From NCBI GenBank assembly GCA_031763025.1, contig JASSKH010000036.1, positions 2,901,001-2,965,000 of the forward strand: DNA of 64,000 nt, given 5' to 3'. This document shows positions 1-12,518 of the stretch, one piece after another. The notes under the pieces are model-generated. The model ran no database searches. It saw nothing but the letters and a program-made list of their open reading frames with translations, and had not been told where the DNA came from. How positions within the stretch are numbered: the first letter of the stretch is position 1; each line of letters begins with the position of its first letter. Both the position numbers and the translations under genes were made by a program. The DNA is from Macrocystis pyrifera. Lineage: Eukaryota; Sar; Phaeophyceae; Laminariales; Laminariaceae.

Positions 1-26
1 GACGTAGGGAGTGGGGGGGTGTACTA

Positions 27-130
27 TTACGGGGGGCCATAGTAAATAGGACCAAATATTGTGAGTAAAAACAGCGAAATGTATAGGTTTTGTGTGTACG
101 GTAGGTCCTATTTAATATGGTCCCTCGTAA
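27..130. mobile_element. 104-bp inverted-repeat MITE, family M1, copy 1
   Basis: The two ends are inverted copies of each other: TTACGGGGGGCCATAGT on the left and a matching ACTATGG-type end closing with CTCGTAA on the right. Arms are about 28 bp around an AT-rich centre. The dinucleotide TA lies on both sides (25-26 and 131-132), as for elements that duplicate a TA target. Three more copies of the same length and design lie at 15317, 25305 and 40211. It has no coding capacity, so it must be mobilised in trans. Confidence 0.82.
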
Positions 131-137
131 TAAATAT

Positions 138-200
138 CATGAATGGTCGTAGTCGTACGACCGTAGACCCTCGCATCCCTATCATGCAGGGACGGAGCAT
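138..200. repeat. 63-bp dispersed repeat, shared with 48959-49020
   Basis: A stretch containing GTAGTCGTACGACC and TAGACCCTCGCATCCCTA recurs with few differences at 48959-49020. Its function is not recognised. It begins a few bases after the right end of the M1 element, so M1 may have landed at its edge. I considered a 5S rRNA fragment but the conserved 5S internal promoter blocks are not there. Confidence 0.6.
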
Positions 201-2635
201 AACTTTCAAGGGGGGGGTATGAGCAGCTGGTACACGGGGCCATGCAGGAATAGTTTGATCGAGTGCTGGATACGGTGCCACAGACTTAATCAGTGTTTTT
301 GTTCCGACATTGACACGCAATATTTGCTATCGCCTTCATAGGTTGTCCTCGCCCGTGTGAAATAATCGTCTTCGTACTGTTGGGCAACGCGAAGTATCCG
401 AACTGGATTTCCACAATATCTTACTGTGACGTTGGGGCCCAATCCAGTTATCGTAGCAGGATGCCAAACGCGCGGGAGGTATTGGCTGTCAAGCGTGCGG
501 GAGGTATTGAGGAATTGTGTCACGATAGAATCAATGCTACTACGCAGTCCTGGAGGTTGATGCATACCACTCGAGCAGGGCTGTTTCGCTTCCGATTTGT
601 TCGAGTCGCGTGCCGCCCTAGTGAAACATACCGGCCACCCCTCCAAGCCCAGCACCACTTTAATGACGCTCGTCGTACCGACGGAGCTCTGTACACTTTC
701 CTAATCCGTCATTGAAGTGTACGATGTCGTCGCCGATATGGAAGTGGAAAAATATTGCGGTGATCGTCTCCATAATGAGCAACAAGGCCGGCCACCTTGA
801 GGCGTACTGTTAAAACATCGAACGAAACCTCTCCCGTTTTCTTCAGTTCTGGGTGCTCGAGCGAGGCCCTATACCGTTCTGGTAATGTATTTACTGTTTG
901 TGGGCTAGCATGACACGTGCTACCCACATCCCGCGCCCCACGGGTGGTGACGCAGGCATCAGCAGGGAAGCGCTAAGGCCCGTTCGAGAGAAATATGAGC
1001 CCATCAGGGCAAGCTGCGCGCTCCCGTGGATGGTGGAGGTCCCGCAGGCGCCACGCGTGGTATCGACGACGACTTTCAGTTTAAACAGACAGTATGCAGA
1101 ACATCAAGCTGTTCGAAATTAGGGGACACAAGAGTATTGCTGTGCAGTCATCAATGACATTGGTGTCTTGGCACGTTTGCCCGCACGTCGTATCAACTGG
1201 GTATTATATAACAGTGGGGGCATAAAAATAAAACCAGAATCAGTTGTTTGGATCACAAGGTGGGAGGGCGCATTCACTGCTGTGTACCAGACGAGCGTTG
1301 TCGCGACTTAAGGCAGTAGTCGGAGAAGAGCGTCATTTGTAAATTCAGTCGGCAGTGCGACTTGGATGCGCCTGAGACGAAATACATCAGGCGGGCTTCA
1401 ATTCTGGCCGGTCGCACAAGCAATAGTAGTGTGTGTCAAGTGCAGGCAATTCGGATAGTACTACTTAGATCAAACTATATGATGTACGACGCGTGCAGCG
1501 TGTACATTGACTCCTTATGTTTCAAGCAGATATCATAGGTTTTAGCCGACCTTATTTTAGCCCTTCGAGAACAAGATGATGATGGTATTTTCTTGCGTTG
1601 CGCATTCTTCCAATCAACGTTTTCACGTGCCTTGGTTGTTTCGCACGAATTGTAGGTATACTCTCATGCAATTACACCCGACACTTTCGGTCGGTGCACA
1701 GCGTCCAAGAGCAGGGTGCGCTTGAGCTATATGTGAAGAGCATTTTTTTGTTTGTATGCTTCGGGGGGCTGTGGGAGCAGTGATCAACGAAGACTGCTTC
1801 TGCGCGGTTCAACCAAATAGAATTCACGACTGCTACTGTCGAGGGGCACACCATTAAGAGTGTCAAAACATGATACCACACTATGGGACAAAGAAATTAC
1901 TCGATGTTGTCAATATGTACCACGTACAAGAGAAGATGCGCATCTTTATGTTTCTATCTTACACAGCCTTCCACCTGCACGTACTCGTTTATGCTTCATT
2001 CCACTCGGTCGGCAAAGCTGCTCACTCACGGTGAGTGTGCTCGTGATGTTGTCATATCAAACATAGACAATTTTCAAATTCCAAGAAGAAAGGGAAGAAG
2101 ACCTATCTATACAGGCAAAGCGAAATAAGAAAGAGAGAGTGAACAGCATCTCTGCTGTATGCGAGTATAAATGGTCCCCAAAGCTTCATTGTAGGCAAGT
2201 ACTGCAGCTGTAAATATAGAGATACATGAGGCAAGGCTGCACATGGGGTATGTAGGCCTTGTGCGCTCGTAAGAAAAAAAAAACGGAAACAAAACTAAAT
2301 CCTGCTGCACTCAAAACACACCAGTACCACGGCAAATGCGAGCGCAACTCGAGATGGCTTGCAACAAGACAAGTCCCACGCGTTAGCTCAAGATGGCCCG
2401 CTTCTGCAGATACCGGGGTTGTGGAAATCGGTAACGTACAGCTCGCGCAATCGGTAATGCAAAAACACGACTATTTCATGCAGACACTCGTAAAATATTG
2501 GGAGCCTGTACACACCGCGTTTTGTTTGGTCGCTTCGCTCCCAATTATTTTTGGCGCTTCGCGCCAAATGAGTTTAATTGCCCACAGGAGGTAAGACCAT
2601 GAAAGTGCGGCCGGCTTATCACGATGACTGAGAAT
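201..2635. other. No recognisable gene
   Basis: Open frames of 70-122 codons overlap on both strands between 290 and 1122. None resembles a family I recognise, and opposite-strand frames of similar length argue against reading any one as real. The longest (minus, 290-658) could be an old exon or a decayed transposon. At 2549-2567 there is a clean hairpin, TTTGGCGC-TTC-GCGCCAAA. The rest shows nothing I can assign. Confidence 0.5.
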
Positions 2636-3030
2636 CGTGACGGGACGGGACGGGACAGATTTTACTCGTTTGGCGGGAAAAAAAAAAAATGAAAACGGGA
2701 CGGGACGGTGAAATGAGAACAGAAAAAGTTGGTGGGACGGGACAGCGGGTGCCAAATTTCGCGACGGGACGGGACGGTAAAAGTCAACGGGGCTGATTTT
2801 CACGACGGGACGGGACGGTAAAATGTTTTTCCCCTCGGCGGGAGGGGACGGTAAATATTTTTTTCCCTCGGCGGGACGGGACGGTAAATATTTTTTCCTC
2901 GGCGGGACGGGACGGTAAATATTTTTTTCCTCGGCGGGACGGGACGGTAAATATTTTTCCCACGGCGGGACGGGACGGTAATTTTCTGTTTATTCGGCGG
3001 GGCGGGACGGTAAATATACTTTTTTTCTTC
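2636..3030 (+). repeat. GGGACGGGAC minisatellite, array 1
   Basis: About ten imperfect units of 32-45 bp share the core CGGCGGGACGGGACGGTAAA followed by a T-rich stretch. Unit length drifts mainly through the number of Ts. Read on the minus strand the array stays open and encodes repeats of the type FTVPSRRGKK. That comes from the repeat composition and is not evidence of a gene. A second array in the same orientation lies at 4240-4515. Confidence 0.85.
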
Positions 3031-4239
3031 TTTCCCGCCGCAAGGTCGGCGCAGTTGTACGTGAAATTTTTCCCGCACACTGCTGGTTCCGCGAAGGGAG
3101 CCGTCCCGACGCGGACGTTTTCTTCTCGACCCGCGCAGCCCAAGCCTGCCACTACACGGGCGACGTCTTCTGATTTCTTCCACCCCTGCCCCAAGCACTG
3201 TTGTTGTTGCGTTGCCAGCTCATGGTGGCTTTTCTGATGGTTGTGCTTGCGCTGTGTTACTGGTGGTTGTGGAGGTGGAGGCGGTGGCGGCGGCGGTGGT
3301 GATTCTAGTGCCGCTGCTGGTCGATCGACCCCGCCCGTGAGATAGGCATCCGTGGCGTCCGTGCCGGTCACACCAAAGATGTTACGAGACAGCACTTTCA
3401 CCCCTTGACAGAGAGTAACTTTGCATTGGCATTGACATGCTTTGACTGACACCAAACTACGAGGTTTTAATGTGTGTAACGCTCGGCCCTACATCCTTGA
3501 CAGCGCACGTTTTGCGTCCCGCTTGATGGCATGTCTCCTGAAATCTTTTTGGGCCACACCTGTACTGGTGTGATCGTGAGTTGAGTGGTCTCTGTGCTGT
3601 GTGTGGTGGCGAGCCTGTGCAGATGGTGTGTTATGATACTACTTTGCTTTCAGTTGCGAGTGTAAATATGAAGTAAGATTCTCTAAGAAAAATGAAAAGA
3701 AAAAACAACACCACTCCTAGGTATACACTTACTACTTGGTAGTAATTTTCATTCTTTTTCGTAGATGGCAATATTTGTACTTACGTTCATTTGAAAGTAT
3801 GATACATAAAAACAAATCATCAACCAGCTGTTGATCAACACCACCAGCACAGCTTTTTCTAGCAGAAGTAAATGTGGTGCCCAGCAATTTCAGATCACGG
3901 ACGACCACGTATTATATGAGCAAGACGATGAAAATACGTGATCTGTGGGTTCGACCGATTAATAATTGAATAGTTGATACCCAATTTTGCAAGCTGGGTA
4001 ATACGCCTACTACTATTCTATACGTATTTCATTTATAGATGGGAGTTGTGCATGATTTATGATATCACACATGTATTTATATAGGAATTACTATTGAAGT
4101 TCGGTAACTCGAAATTGCTTGATTAATTTCGTAATCGTGGTGGAAATGGATGGCAACAGACGACCACGAATGGATGTTTCTTGTAGGGGAAGAGGCAAGT
4201 TATGTCCGCCGGAGGCGGTGCAACGATGGGACGGAACGA
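3031..4239. other. No gene; spacer between two minisatellite arrays
   Basis: The minus-strand frame from the first array runs on through a proline-coding GGN tract near 3265-3300 to about 3455, but it has no recognisable domain. Positions 3925-4040 are a diverged copy of the AT-rich 120-bp repeat found at 35127, 43805 and 56992, identified by the shared stretch around GTTGATAC and GCAAGCTG..TAATACGCC. Confidence 0.5.
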
Positions 4240-4515
4240 TAATTTCCTACGGGAGAGATTTTATCGGCGGGACGGGACGGTATTTTTTCGGTGTCACGGC
4301 GGGACGGGACGGTAATTTGTCGGTGTCACGGCGGGACGGGACGATAATTTTTCGGTGTAACGGCGGGACGGGACGGTAATTTCCAACGGGAGAGATGTTA
4401 TAGGCGGGACGGGACGGTTAAGTGACGACGGTCAGGGATTTTGTCGGCGGGACGGGACGGCGGGACCATTTTGACGGCGGTTTTACCGTCCCGTCCCGCC
4501 GTTACCGTCCCGCCG
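4240..4515 (+). repeat. GGGACGGGAC minisatellite, array 2, ending in a hairpin
   Basis: Units with the core CGGCGGGACGGGACGGTAAT are spaced 35-45 bp apart. At the right end the orientation flips: TTTTACCGTCCCGTCCCGCC and a second inverted unit follow, so about 4440-4515 can fold into a long GC-rich hairpin. The core matches the array at 2636. Confidence 0.8.
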
Positions 4516-6356
4516 AAATTACCTTGGAATTTCCATACTTCCGTCCAACCTATTATTTAAATGGTAGCACTTAGGGAACAGCAGGGCAACCCTTGTCCTG
4601 CTCTACAATACCATAACACGATTAATTGCAGTCCTGTGAACTGTCCTCCATACATCTCCACTCCTAGTTCTAAATATTAGACTGTAAGACTCGGCCCTTC
4701 AACCCCCCCCCAGGCAGCTTTGAGCGTGTACGGTAGCTCTAAACACAACAGGGAACTTGAAGAAAGCGTGCGCCCACATTCGGTTGAAAATGACCGAATG
4801 CCAAAATAATGTTTTTGCCGCTGACAAGAGGGCCCCGGGGGAGGAAACATCCATCACATGCATGGGGAGATGAAAGGGAGCAACAACCCTGTCCTATATA
4901 ATACCTTACAATGATATACACTGATGTACCAAGCCTATCTAAGTATACGGTTCAGAGAGGACGCAGTCACTAAAGTATTGTGATGTACAGTAGAAACCCC
5001 ATCTAATTCGGCGAGACACTGGGGAGGGGGGGGGGGCATACCAGGTACCAAGCATAACGCATGAAGAGAAGGGCGAGGCACGTCTGGCGCAGAACCCCAG
5101 CACAACAAGGAGGGTGCAAAAATCAGTTGCAGACATAAATTTAGAAACCACTCAGCACAGCTATTCCCTACAAGGTAGGCGTTAACCTAGGGTCTGTATA
5201 TCAGGAAGTCCAACATGCCCGATCAATTACGCGTAGTGCGCGGTTGTCGGGGCCGAAATTGGTGGCCTTGACAACGAAGTAGCACGAAACGTGTTTAGAG
5301 TTTTGATGTACTTATGTGGTTTCGTCGCTTCTGCTATGTCTTTCAGTTGTTGTAGCCAGCATTTACCTGTTTCTAGCTTCCAAGTGCCCAGGTGTACATT
5401 GTTTTGGCCCGCCGCCCTATTTTGAAGTAAAACAAAATCCAGAAAATACCACGCCTCGATCAAGCCATAAATATAGCACGAACGGAAAAACCAGCCAATG
5501 CCATGTACTGTAGATTTACACTTGGTATATAATACCACAAAAATATAAAGATAAACAGTACCGGCCCTTCAGAGTCTGTTCTAACCACGCTCTCCCGACG
5601 CTAAGATGGCGATCACATTGAAACAAATGTAATTATGGTAACTCAGTCGCATCGTTTCATACAACCAACGCTAACATCCCAAGGCGACTTCCAGCATAAC
5701 TAACAAACACGACGTTTTTCACAACAATCAACTGGAGGAATGAACGAATCTCGCAACGTTCAATCCTAGAAGAGCGAGGGGGGGGGAAGCGCACACCTTC
5801 AGTATATCGCCATTTTTTCCTCGTTTGTGCGAAGGAACTCAAAGGGGGGAGGGGGGGGGGTACTCAAACATCGTGTCCGGATGCGCTTACCAGTGCGATA
5901 GTCCCCATGAAGTGCTATACCATCTTTTCTACAACCCACAGACGATGTAAACAATCGCTTTCCAGCCTTGATCACCGCCAAGGAAGGCGGAGTGGAGGAA
6001 CGCAGCACTAAAACATCAACGAGAATAGAGGCTTATCTCGATTTACAAACTGGTTAAACTCCTGGTAAAACTTAACATTCGGACGACGTCTTTCTGCATA
6101 TCTGGTGCTTACGGCTGTACACCCATGGCAGGTGGGCGTTTATTTAGGGTGACACATCTCCTGGAAGCAGCTCGGTGCCACGTTCTCACGGAAAAAAACA
6201 TTCGACGGACGCTCTAAAGGCTACTCCAAGAACAAACATGTCTTTCACACCAACGCGCAACAAGCCTGCAGGGTACCTTTTACTGGGACAGCCTCAACCT
6301 TGCGGCGAAATGGCATGTTCTAGTCTTCGGGCACGTTTCCTCCAGAAAAGGATGAT
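4516..6356. other. No recognisable gene
   Basis: Short overlapping frames only, on both strands. Two G runs (5028-5037 and 5846-5859) are simple sequence. This interval is downstream of the minus-strand gene that ends at 6357 and would contain its 3' untranslated region. I cannot place a poly(A) signal with confidence. Confidence 0.5.
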
Positions 6357-9300
6357 CTACTTTGTGCGGCGAAGCCTCCTCGGCAATATCGTCTCTTGCA
6401 CGGTTTCCTTCAGTGAATATACCATCACGCCGGTCTCGACTATCACCGCCAGTATCATGCCCAGATGGGCGGCAACGAGGACACCTTTGAAGACCTTTTG
6501 GCCTCTAGCTCTTTCGTCGGACACGTCTACCTTCAGCAGGAGAGCGACGTAAATGGTCACAAACACGACAACATGTCCCATGCGACTTATCCACGAGTCC
6601 CATCTCGACACAAACGGGGCTAACCCTTCCGATATCATCGCGAATACGAACGAAATAATCAGCGTCACAGCAATCTGAGCCGAGGTGTTGGGATAGATGA
6701 AAACGACTGTCCCCGTCAGCAATACCCGTCGACCGCATTCGATTACCTCGTAGTAGAATATCGCCGGCTTGTATGGCTTCCACAAGTCGGAAAAAAATTG
6801 GGTGCGCTGGCTCTCTTCGCGACTAGCTTCGTCCGTCAGCACCCCACGATTCCTATACAGCAGGCTGGTGTACAGGGTTGGGATTCCCACTGTGTAGAGC
6901 AAAACCATGAAGCCTGCGTAAACCTGGAACCCTCTGTGCTTTGAGGAATTACACTCAACACGATAGTCAGCGCGGAGATACGTCTTGCCATCCTCAAGAT
7001 CATCACACGCGAACATCTGAAACAGAATAGAACTAACGCTCGAGTACACCAGAAATGTCAGTAACAGCATCATCGACATGTGCTTGTGCCGGATCCAATG
7101 GAGGGCTTCGGCTGGTCCTCGGTTACCTCTTGCCGCCACTAGGTACGTCAATCCAAGGAACATTGTGGCGATGATAGGACCCATCGTTGCCATCAACAAT
7201 CGGCCGTGGATGCCAATGTCGAACAAACAGCCTACCGACAGTTGAACGATCCAGCCGAGGTCGAAGTTGAGCATGTTCACAGTGTCGAGGAAGCGCTGGT
7301 ACACGTGAGGGTAGGTGACGTTCGCAATAGCGGTGAACTGGACAGGAAAACGAAACGGTTTGAAAAAACAAATGGGCAGGTATTACGTTGCAGCAGGTTG
7401 TTGAAAGGGTTCTTGCGTCAGCGCTATCGGCGTCGATTATGCATCGTGTCTAGCAATTATGTTGTTGTATCGTGTCTAGCAATTATGTTGTAGTTCCCTG
7501 GGACATATAGTGCCCCCTTCGTCGTGCTATTGGCCAAAGGCTTCCTCGTCAAACATCACAGGCATAAGCTAGAATGCCGTGAAGGCCCAGCTCTGCACAC
7601 ATTGTTGTACTTCCACCGATCTCACAGAGACGATTAAATGATACCCTGTTAATGTGTATGCTTATGACAGCGTGTACTAGGCAGTACCGGTGCCGATTAA
7701 AGCCAGACGGCAATATCCATCTTATCAGGGGCCTTCACAATTGGGCAGGCACTATCCAAATCCTGATACCAAGTCAGTGTTACTCTCTATTATAATCGGC
7801 ATTTTGTAGAGACGACCCTGACCTGTGTCACGATCTGCAACGTGACGATGATGATCTTGATAGATTGAAGGGGAATGAACCGCGTCACCCGCTCGATGGT
7901 CCCGCGGCCATCACCTTCCAGTTGGCTCGACATCGTGTACGACGCGATGACAACCGCAGCGACCAGGCCGAACAAGACAAGAACGACCGCGATCACGATT
8001 CTGCCTGCTTTGTCCGAGCACTTCTCGCAGGCGAACCCGAAACTCGCGGCATATCGATCGCTGCAAACCGAACAGTCTGTTGCATAGCGACACCCAGCAT
8101 GGTTGGATCATCAGCATGTCAGGACATTGTATAGACCACTCACTGGCAGGGGCAACGAGCGGGGGAGATTAGCTAGGGATATTCCGATCTGTAATGATAG
8201 GCGTTGCCCTCTCTACCCATGTGGTATCAAGTATCAAGCTCATGGACCAAGGTATTTCACAAGATGGAGAAACCCCTCTCCCCAGCGCTGTGTAAAAAAT
8301 GTGAATGCGTCAAACGCAACAAAATAACGCTTGACTTGCAACTTCGTGTTTGAGCCGTAAACGAGCGATGCGCATGTACCACTGAGTTTTGCACGGTGCT
8401 CGTTTCGACCTTGTTCCAACTTCAACCATCGTATGGTCCACATTTTTCAAAGTTCAATTTACTCTAGGATGCCGCTCACATGGTCCTTCGTGGCCGTTAA
8501 GACAGTAGCCAGGTGTCCCAGTCACACCTCCGAGGCAGACATCTTCTCTTAAGCATGCCATCACTTCCTCACTGGTCGGGGTGGCTCGCCAAAAACCGCG
8601 GTCGATCAAGATTGTTTCCAATGTGGTTGCCCCGCCGACGCTAGTGGCATGCTGCATGAGCTGGGCGCAGATAGGAACCTCGACCGGTTCCTCAAAGGGG
8701 CATCCTTGACAGGAAGTCCGGCATCCGTTGCAAGCAACCTCATAGACATTACCCGACTGATGCGCAGAGCAACAAAAATACACGTTTCAGGTGATTCCAA
8801 CAACGATGTTGGCAACTTTAGTTCGAGATAGAAACTTGTTCATGTGTCACACGGCGGGCGATGTTGTCGCACGGATGGTTGTGTTGGTTCAATGCAACGA
8901 GCCCCAGTCTTGACGAGCGGCGAAACAGCCACTTGCAGAAGAGAATGCGTACCTGTGATGTCTGCCACGTCTACCAGACCCGAATCTCGCGCCACATGTC
9001 TATGAGGTGTTGCTTCGATCAATGCATCGCGACCGTAAAAAGCTTCTCCTTACCTCGTTGAAGTCCAGGTAAGTACCCGGTTGACAGTCGAAGACGTTGC
9101 CGATGAAGGAGCTGTCCGCTATCCTTCCAACGAAGCCAACGTTGTCTACGGCTGGCCCTTCCCCCTCGCCTGACCTGTTGTCCACAAAGGAGCAATTGTC
9201 TATGAACGTTTTGCCTCCTAGTCTCAAAGCCCCGCCAATGGCCGCTGTGTTACCCATGAATATTGTGTTGGAGATGTGATCTTGGCCAGCTACGCTTTCA

Positions 9301-12300
9301 ATTGCCCCGCCAGTTGCTGTTGCCCGGTTGTCCACGAACAGGCATCCATCGAATTTAGTTGCAAATTCTGATGCTGTCTCGAACGCATTGAGGTTTTCGT
9401 TGCCCGAACCAGTGACGTACGCACCACCGCCGGCCTCAGCGAAGTTGGAAACAAACCGTACAGCGGGGAATACCGGGCCAACACCAAAACTAGATACGAA
9501 GACCGCGCCCCCCACGACCCCGGCAGAATTACCATTGAACAATACGTTTGGCCACTGAAACTTGACGGACAACATCCCGTTCAATGCTAAACCACCGCCG
9601 GTTGTCCCGGCTGTATTGTTCGTAAACGTAGTGGACCCATGAATGACAAGCGTTGAACTCCGAGGGTTGAATACCTCGTCTAGAAACAGTGATCCGATTG
9701 CTCCTCCAGAGAAAATAGCGTTGTTGGATGCAAAATCCGTCCGCCCACTCCATTCCACTGATGATCCGTCTACGAGGTAGAGGGCACCGCCGAAGACTGC
9801 CGAACAGCTTTGAAATGCTGTATCTCCGCTCCAGGTCATATTAGAGTCACCTACTACGTATGCCGCCCCCCCAGATACAGTAGCGGAATTGTTGTAGAAC
9901 AAGCTCTCTCCGTTCCTGGAAATCCTAGAACCTTTGCTCATCCACAAAGCGCCACCAGCTCCGCCTTGAACCGCAGACGCACGGTTATCTGCCAGCGTCG
10001 TCTTCCCACTCCACGAAACGTTAGAGTTTACCACACTAAGAGCACCTCCATTTGTGGCCGAGTTATTGACAAACTCCACACTTCCGTCCCACGAAACACT
10101 AGAATGCTCGCCAGCGTGCACTGCCCCTCCACCGAAGGCGGCATTCCCATGAAAATTTGTGCTCCCGAGAAAGACGACACTCGAGTCAAACAAGGACACC
10201 CCCCCCCCAAGGTGGTCACCCAAGTTGTTGACAAAAGTCGACCTCCCTGTCCAGACAGCGGTAGTGCTATCCACGAAAACAGCACCACCAGACCCCAGGG
10301 CTTGGTTCTCGGCAAACATGGTCTCCCCGCCGAACGTAACAGCGGAATCCACCATGGTAAGGGCACCACCTGCCGGTGTGAAATCGGATCTGTTCGCACC
10401 CAAGGCGAGATTCCCGTGAAAGGTGGTCCTCCCGTCTAAGGAGAGGTTTGAGCGATGTTGTGCATAAACAGCACCCCCTTGTCCGGCCACGTTGCTTAAA
10501 AACGTCGTCTCCCCGTCCCACGCAATGTTTGAGTAGTCGGAGCCATACACAGCACCTCCTAGGGCTTCGGCGGTGTTGACAGAGAATGTTGTATTACCGC
10601 TCAACGTAACAGTGGACTCAACCACTCCAAGGGCACCACCACCTGATCGTGGAATAGCGGATAAACTCACACCCACGGCCATGTTCTGGTGGAAGGTGGT
10701 AATCCCGCCCATGGAGAGGTACGAGTTCGATTGCACAAACATGGCACCCCCGTCCTCTGCTAAATTTCTTGAGAGCTTTGCCTCTCCACTCATTACAACG
10801 ATCGCGTTGTCGAGAACCGACACAGCGCCTCCCTGTGTTGCCACGTTGCTTGAAAACGTCGTCTCACCGCTCAAGATCATATTGGAGTACACGGAAACAA
10901 ACACAGCGCCCCCCCATTTTCCGGCGGTGTTAGCGGAAAATGTTGTGTTCCCACTCGAGGAGGCAGTGGATCCGCCGCTTATCATCATCGCACCTCCACT
11001 CAAGCCACTGTTTTCTATAAATCTCGTGTTCCCACTCCAAAAAGCACTGGAGCCATTGGTCACCCGCATGGCGCCCCCGGTGAAGCCGGCTGTGTTGTTC
11101 CTGAATATTGTGGTCGCATTCCAGGTAACGTGGGAAGCGCCTAGTACATGAAGCGCACCTGCAAACTGTAATGCACTGTTCTGGTCAAATATGGTATCCC
11201 CGTGATATTCAGTACTAGCGCTGCTCTGGACTGCAAGAGCCCCTGCGCTCCCCACCGCTCGATTTCCACGGTATGTGACCTTTCCACTCCAAGACAAGCT
11301 AGAACGCTCCGTGATCATCACAGCGCCTCCATCGCCGCCAGCCGTGTTGTTGAAGAACGTTACACTCTCCCCAGTGCAGACGCTGTCCAGCACGGACATG
11401 GCACCACCGTCCATGGCCGCGGTGTTATCAGAAAAGCTGTTCTGCCCAACGAATGACACCACCGAGCTATCGGACGCATACACAGCACCCCCGTGGCCGG
11501 TGGCAGCATTGCCGAAGAAAATTGAACCGACGATAGTCAAATTCGACCGCGCTGCAGCGATTGCTCCGCCGACGGTGCCAGCACCATAGCTCACATTAAT
11601 ACCGGTCACGTGAACGGAAGCGTCCACGACAGTTAACAGCCGAATAGCAGAATTCCCATTCATACCAGCGGTTGAACCGTCGCCCGTCATACTCAGAACA
11701 GTCCCATCGAACACGTAAATCGTCTGGTCGACGACGACCTCTCCTCGCCACAACACCTCGAACGACCCACCAGAGCAATTCACAGCTTCGGCTAGAGCCC
11801 TGGCTTGTGCCGAATCCTCGACAACCCACACACGCTGGCCGTTCGCTGGGCAAGGCACAGAGGTAGATGGCGGCGGCGGCGGCTTGCAGTCGTAGATTTC
11901 ATCACCAGCGCTCGGGTCCAGGCAGTCGAACTCGCTATAAACACAGGCACGGCCACTGCAGGTACACAAGCAGCAATCCCCTCCGTCGTAGCCGCAAGCC
12001 TGATTGTTGTTCTCAGCGGTACACACTCCGTCACCTATCGATAACACATTGCCTGCACATTCAGGGTATTGGATGGCGGTGGTTAGGTCGAAACAGGCTG
12101 AATCTTCGCAACTGAAGCCGTTAGAGCCACAGGGGTGCAAAGGGCCATCCGTGCAGGTACATTCACAGCAGTCTCCCCCATCGTAGCTGCAACCCAAATT
12201 GTTGGTTTCCGGATCGCACGCTCCGTCATGTAACCATGTGATATCCCCGGTGCAATTTGGGTATTGAGGTGGATCTTCATCAGGACAGGCCGGGTCCCAG

Positions 12301-12518
12301 CAGTCGAAGCCGACGGAGCCACACTCATAAATACCATCAACGCACGTACACGCGCAGCAGTCGCCCCCGTCGTATTCACAAGCCAGGTTGTTGGTTCCAG
12401 AGTCACAGTATCCGTCATTCAGAAACGTCAAGTCCCCGGAGCAGGTCGTCGTCTGGGATAAGCACTGGCCCAACACCAGGACAAGGACGCCAAGGACGAC
12501 GGCGACGCACCGGACCAT
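6357..12518 (-). CDS. LNR and beta-helix repeat multi-pass membrane protein (four exons)
   Basis: Exons on the minus strand: 12518-9054, 8756-8480, 8076-7823, 7337-6357. All junctions are GT..AG (donors GTAAGG, GTGAGC, GTCAGG), phases fit (0, 1, 0), and the sum is 4977 nt or 1658 residues. The start at 12518 gives a clean signal peptide (MVRCVAVVLGVLVLVLG); an upstream ATG at 12572 would add 18 residues. Three LIN-12/Notch repeats follow (about 25-70, 88-130, 150-195), each with YDGGDCC, then a proline linker. About two dozen parallel beta-helix repeats (GGAV.., N.A...GGA) span roughly 240-1130. A cysteine-rich stalk includes GYCLNGHEGP-YCSVCSDRYAA across the exon 2/3 junction. At least seven hydrophobic segments (first near 1273-1294) form a C-terminal membrane domain. 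Such proteins occur in brown algae and oomycetes. Role unknown; a wall- or ligand-sensing surface protein is inference. Confidence 0.9.

Noticed and set aside
2784..3455. 223-codon minus-strand frame rich in proline and arginine/serine repeats
   Set aside because: Its repeats are the minisatellite translated, its proline run is a GGN microsatellite, and no domain or splice context supports a gene.
8840..9022. Extra exon of the LNR gene after the CAG at 8953-8955
   Set aside because: The continuation gives an unrelated peptide and a quick stop, while the acceptor before 8756 restores a family-like peptide in phase.
10028..10521. Open frames of 80-209 codons on both strands inside the LNR gene
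   Set aside because: They are shadows of the beta-helix repeats, whose codon bias keeps other frames open.
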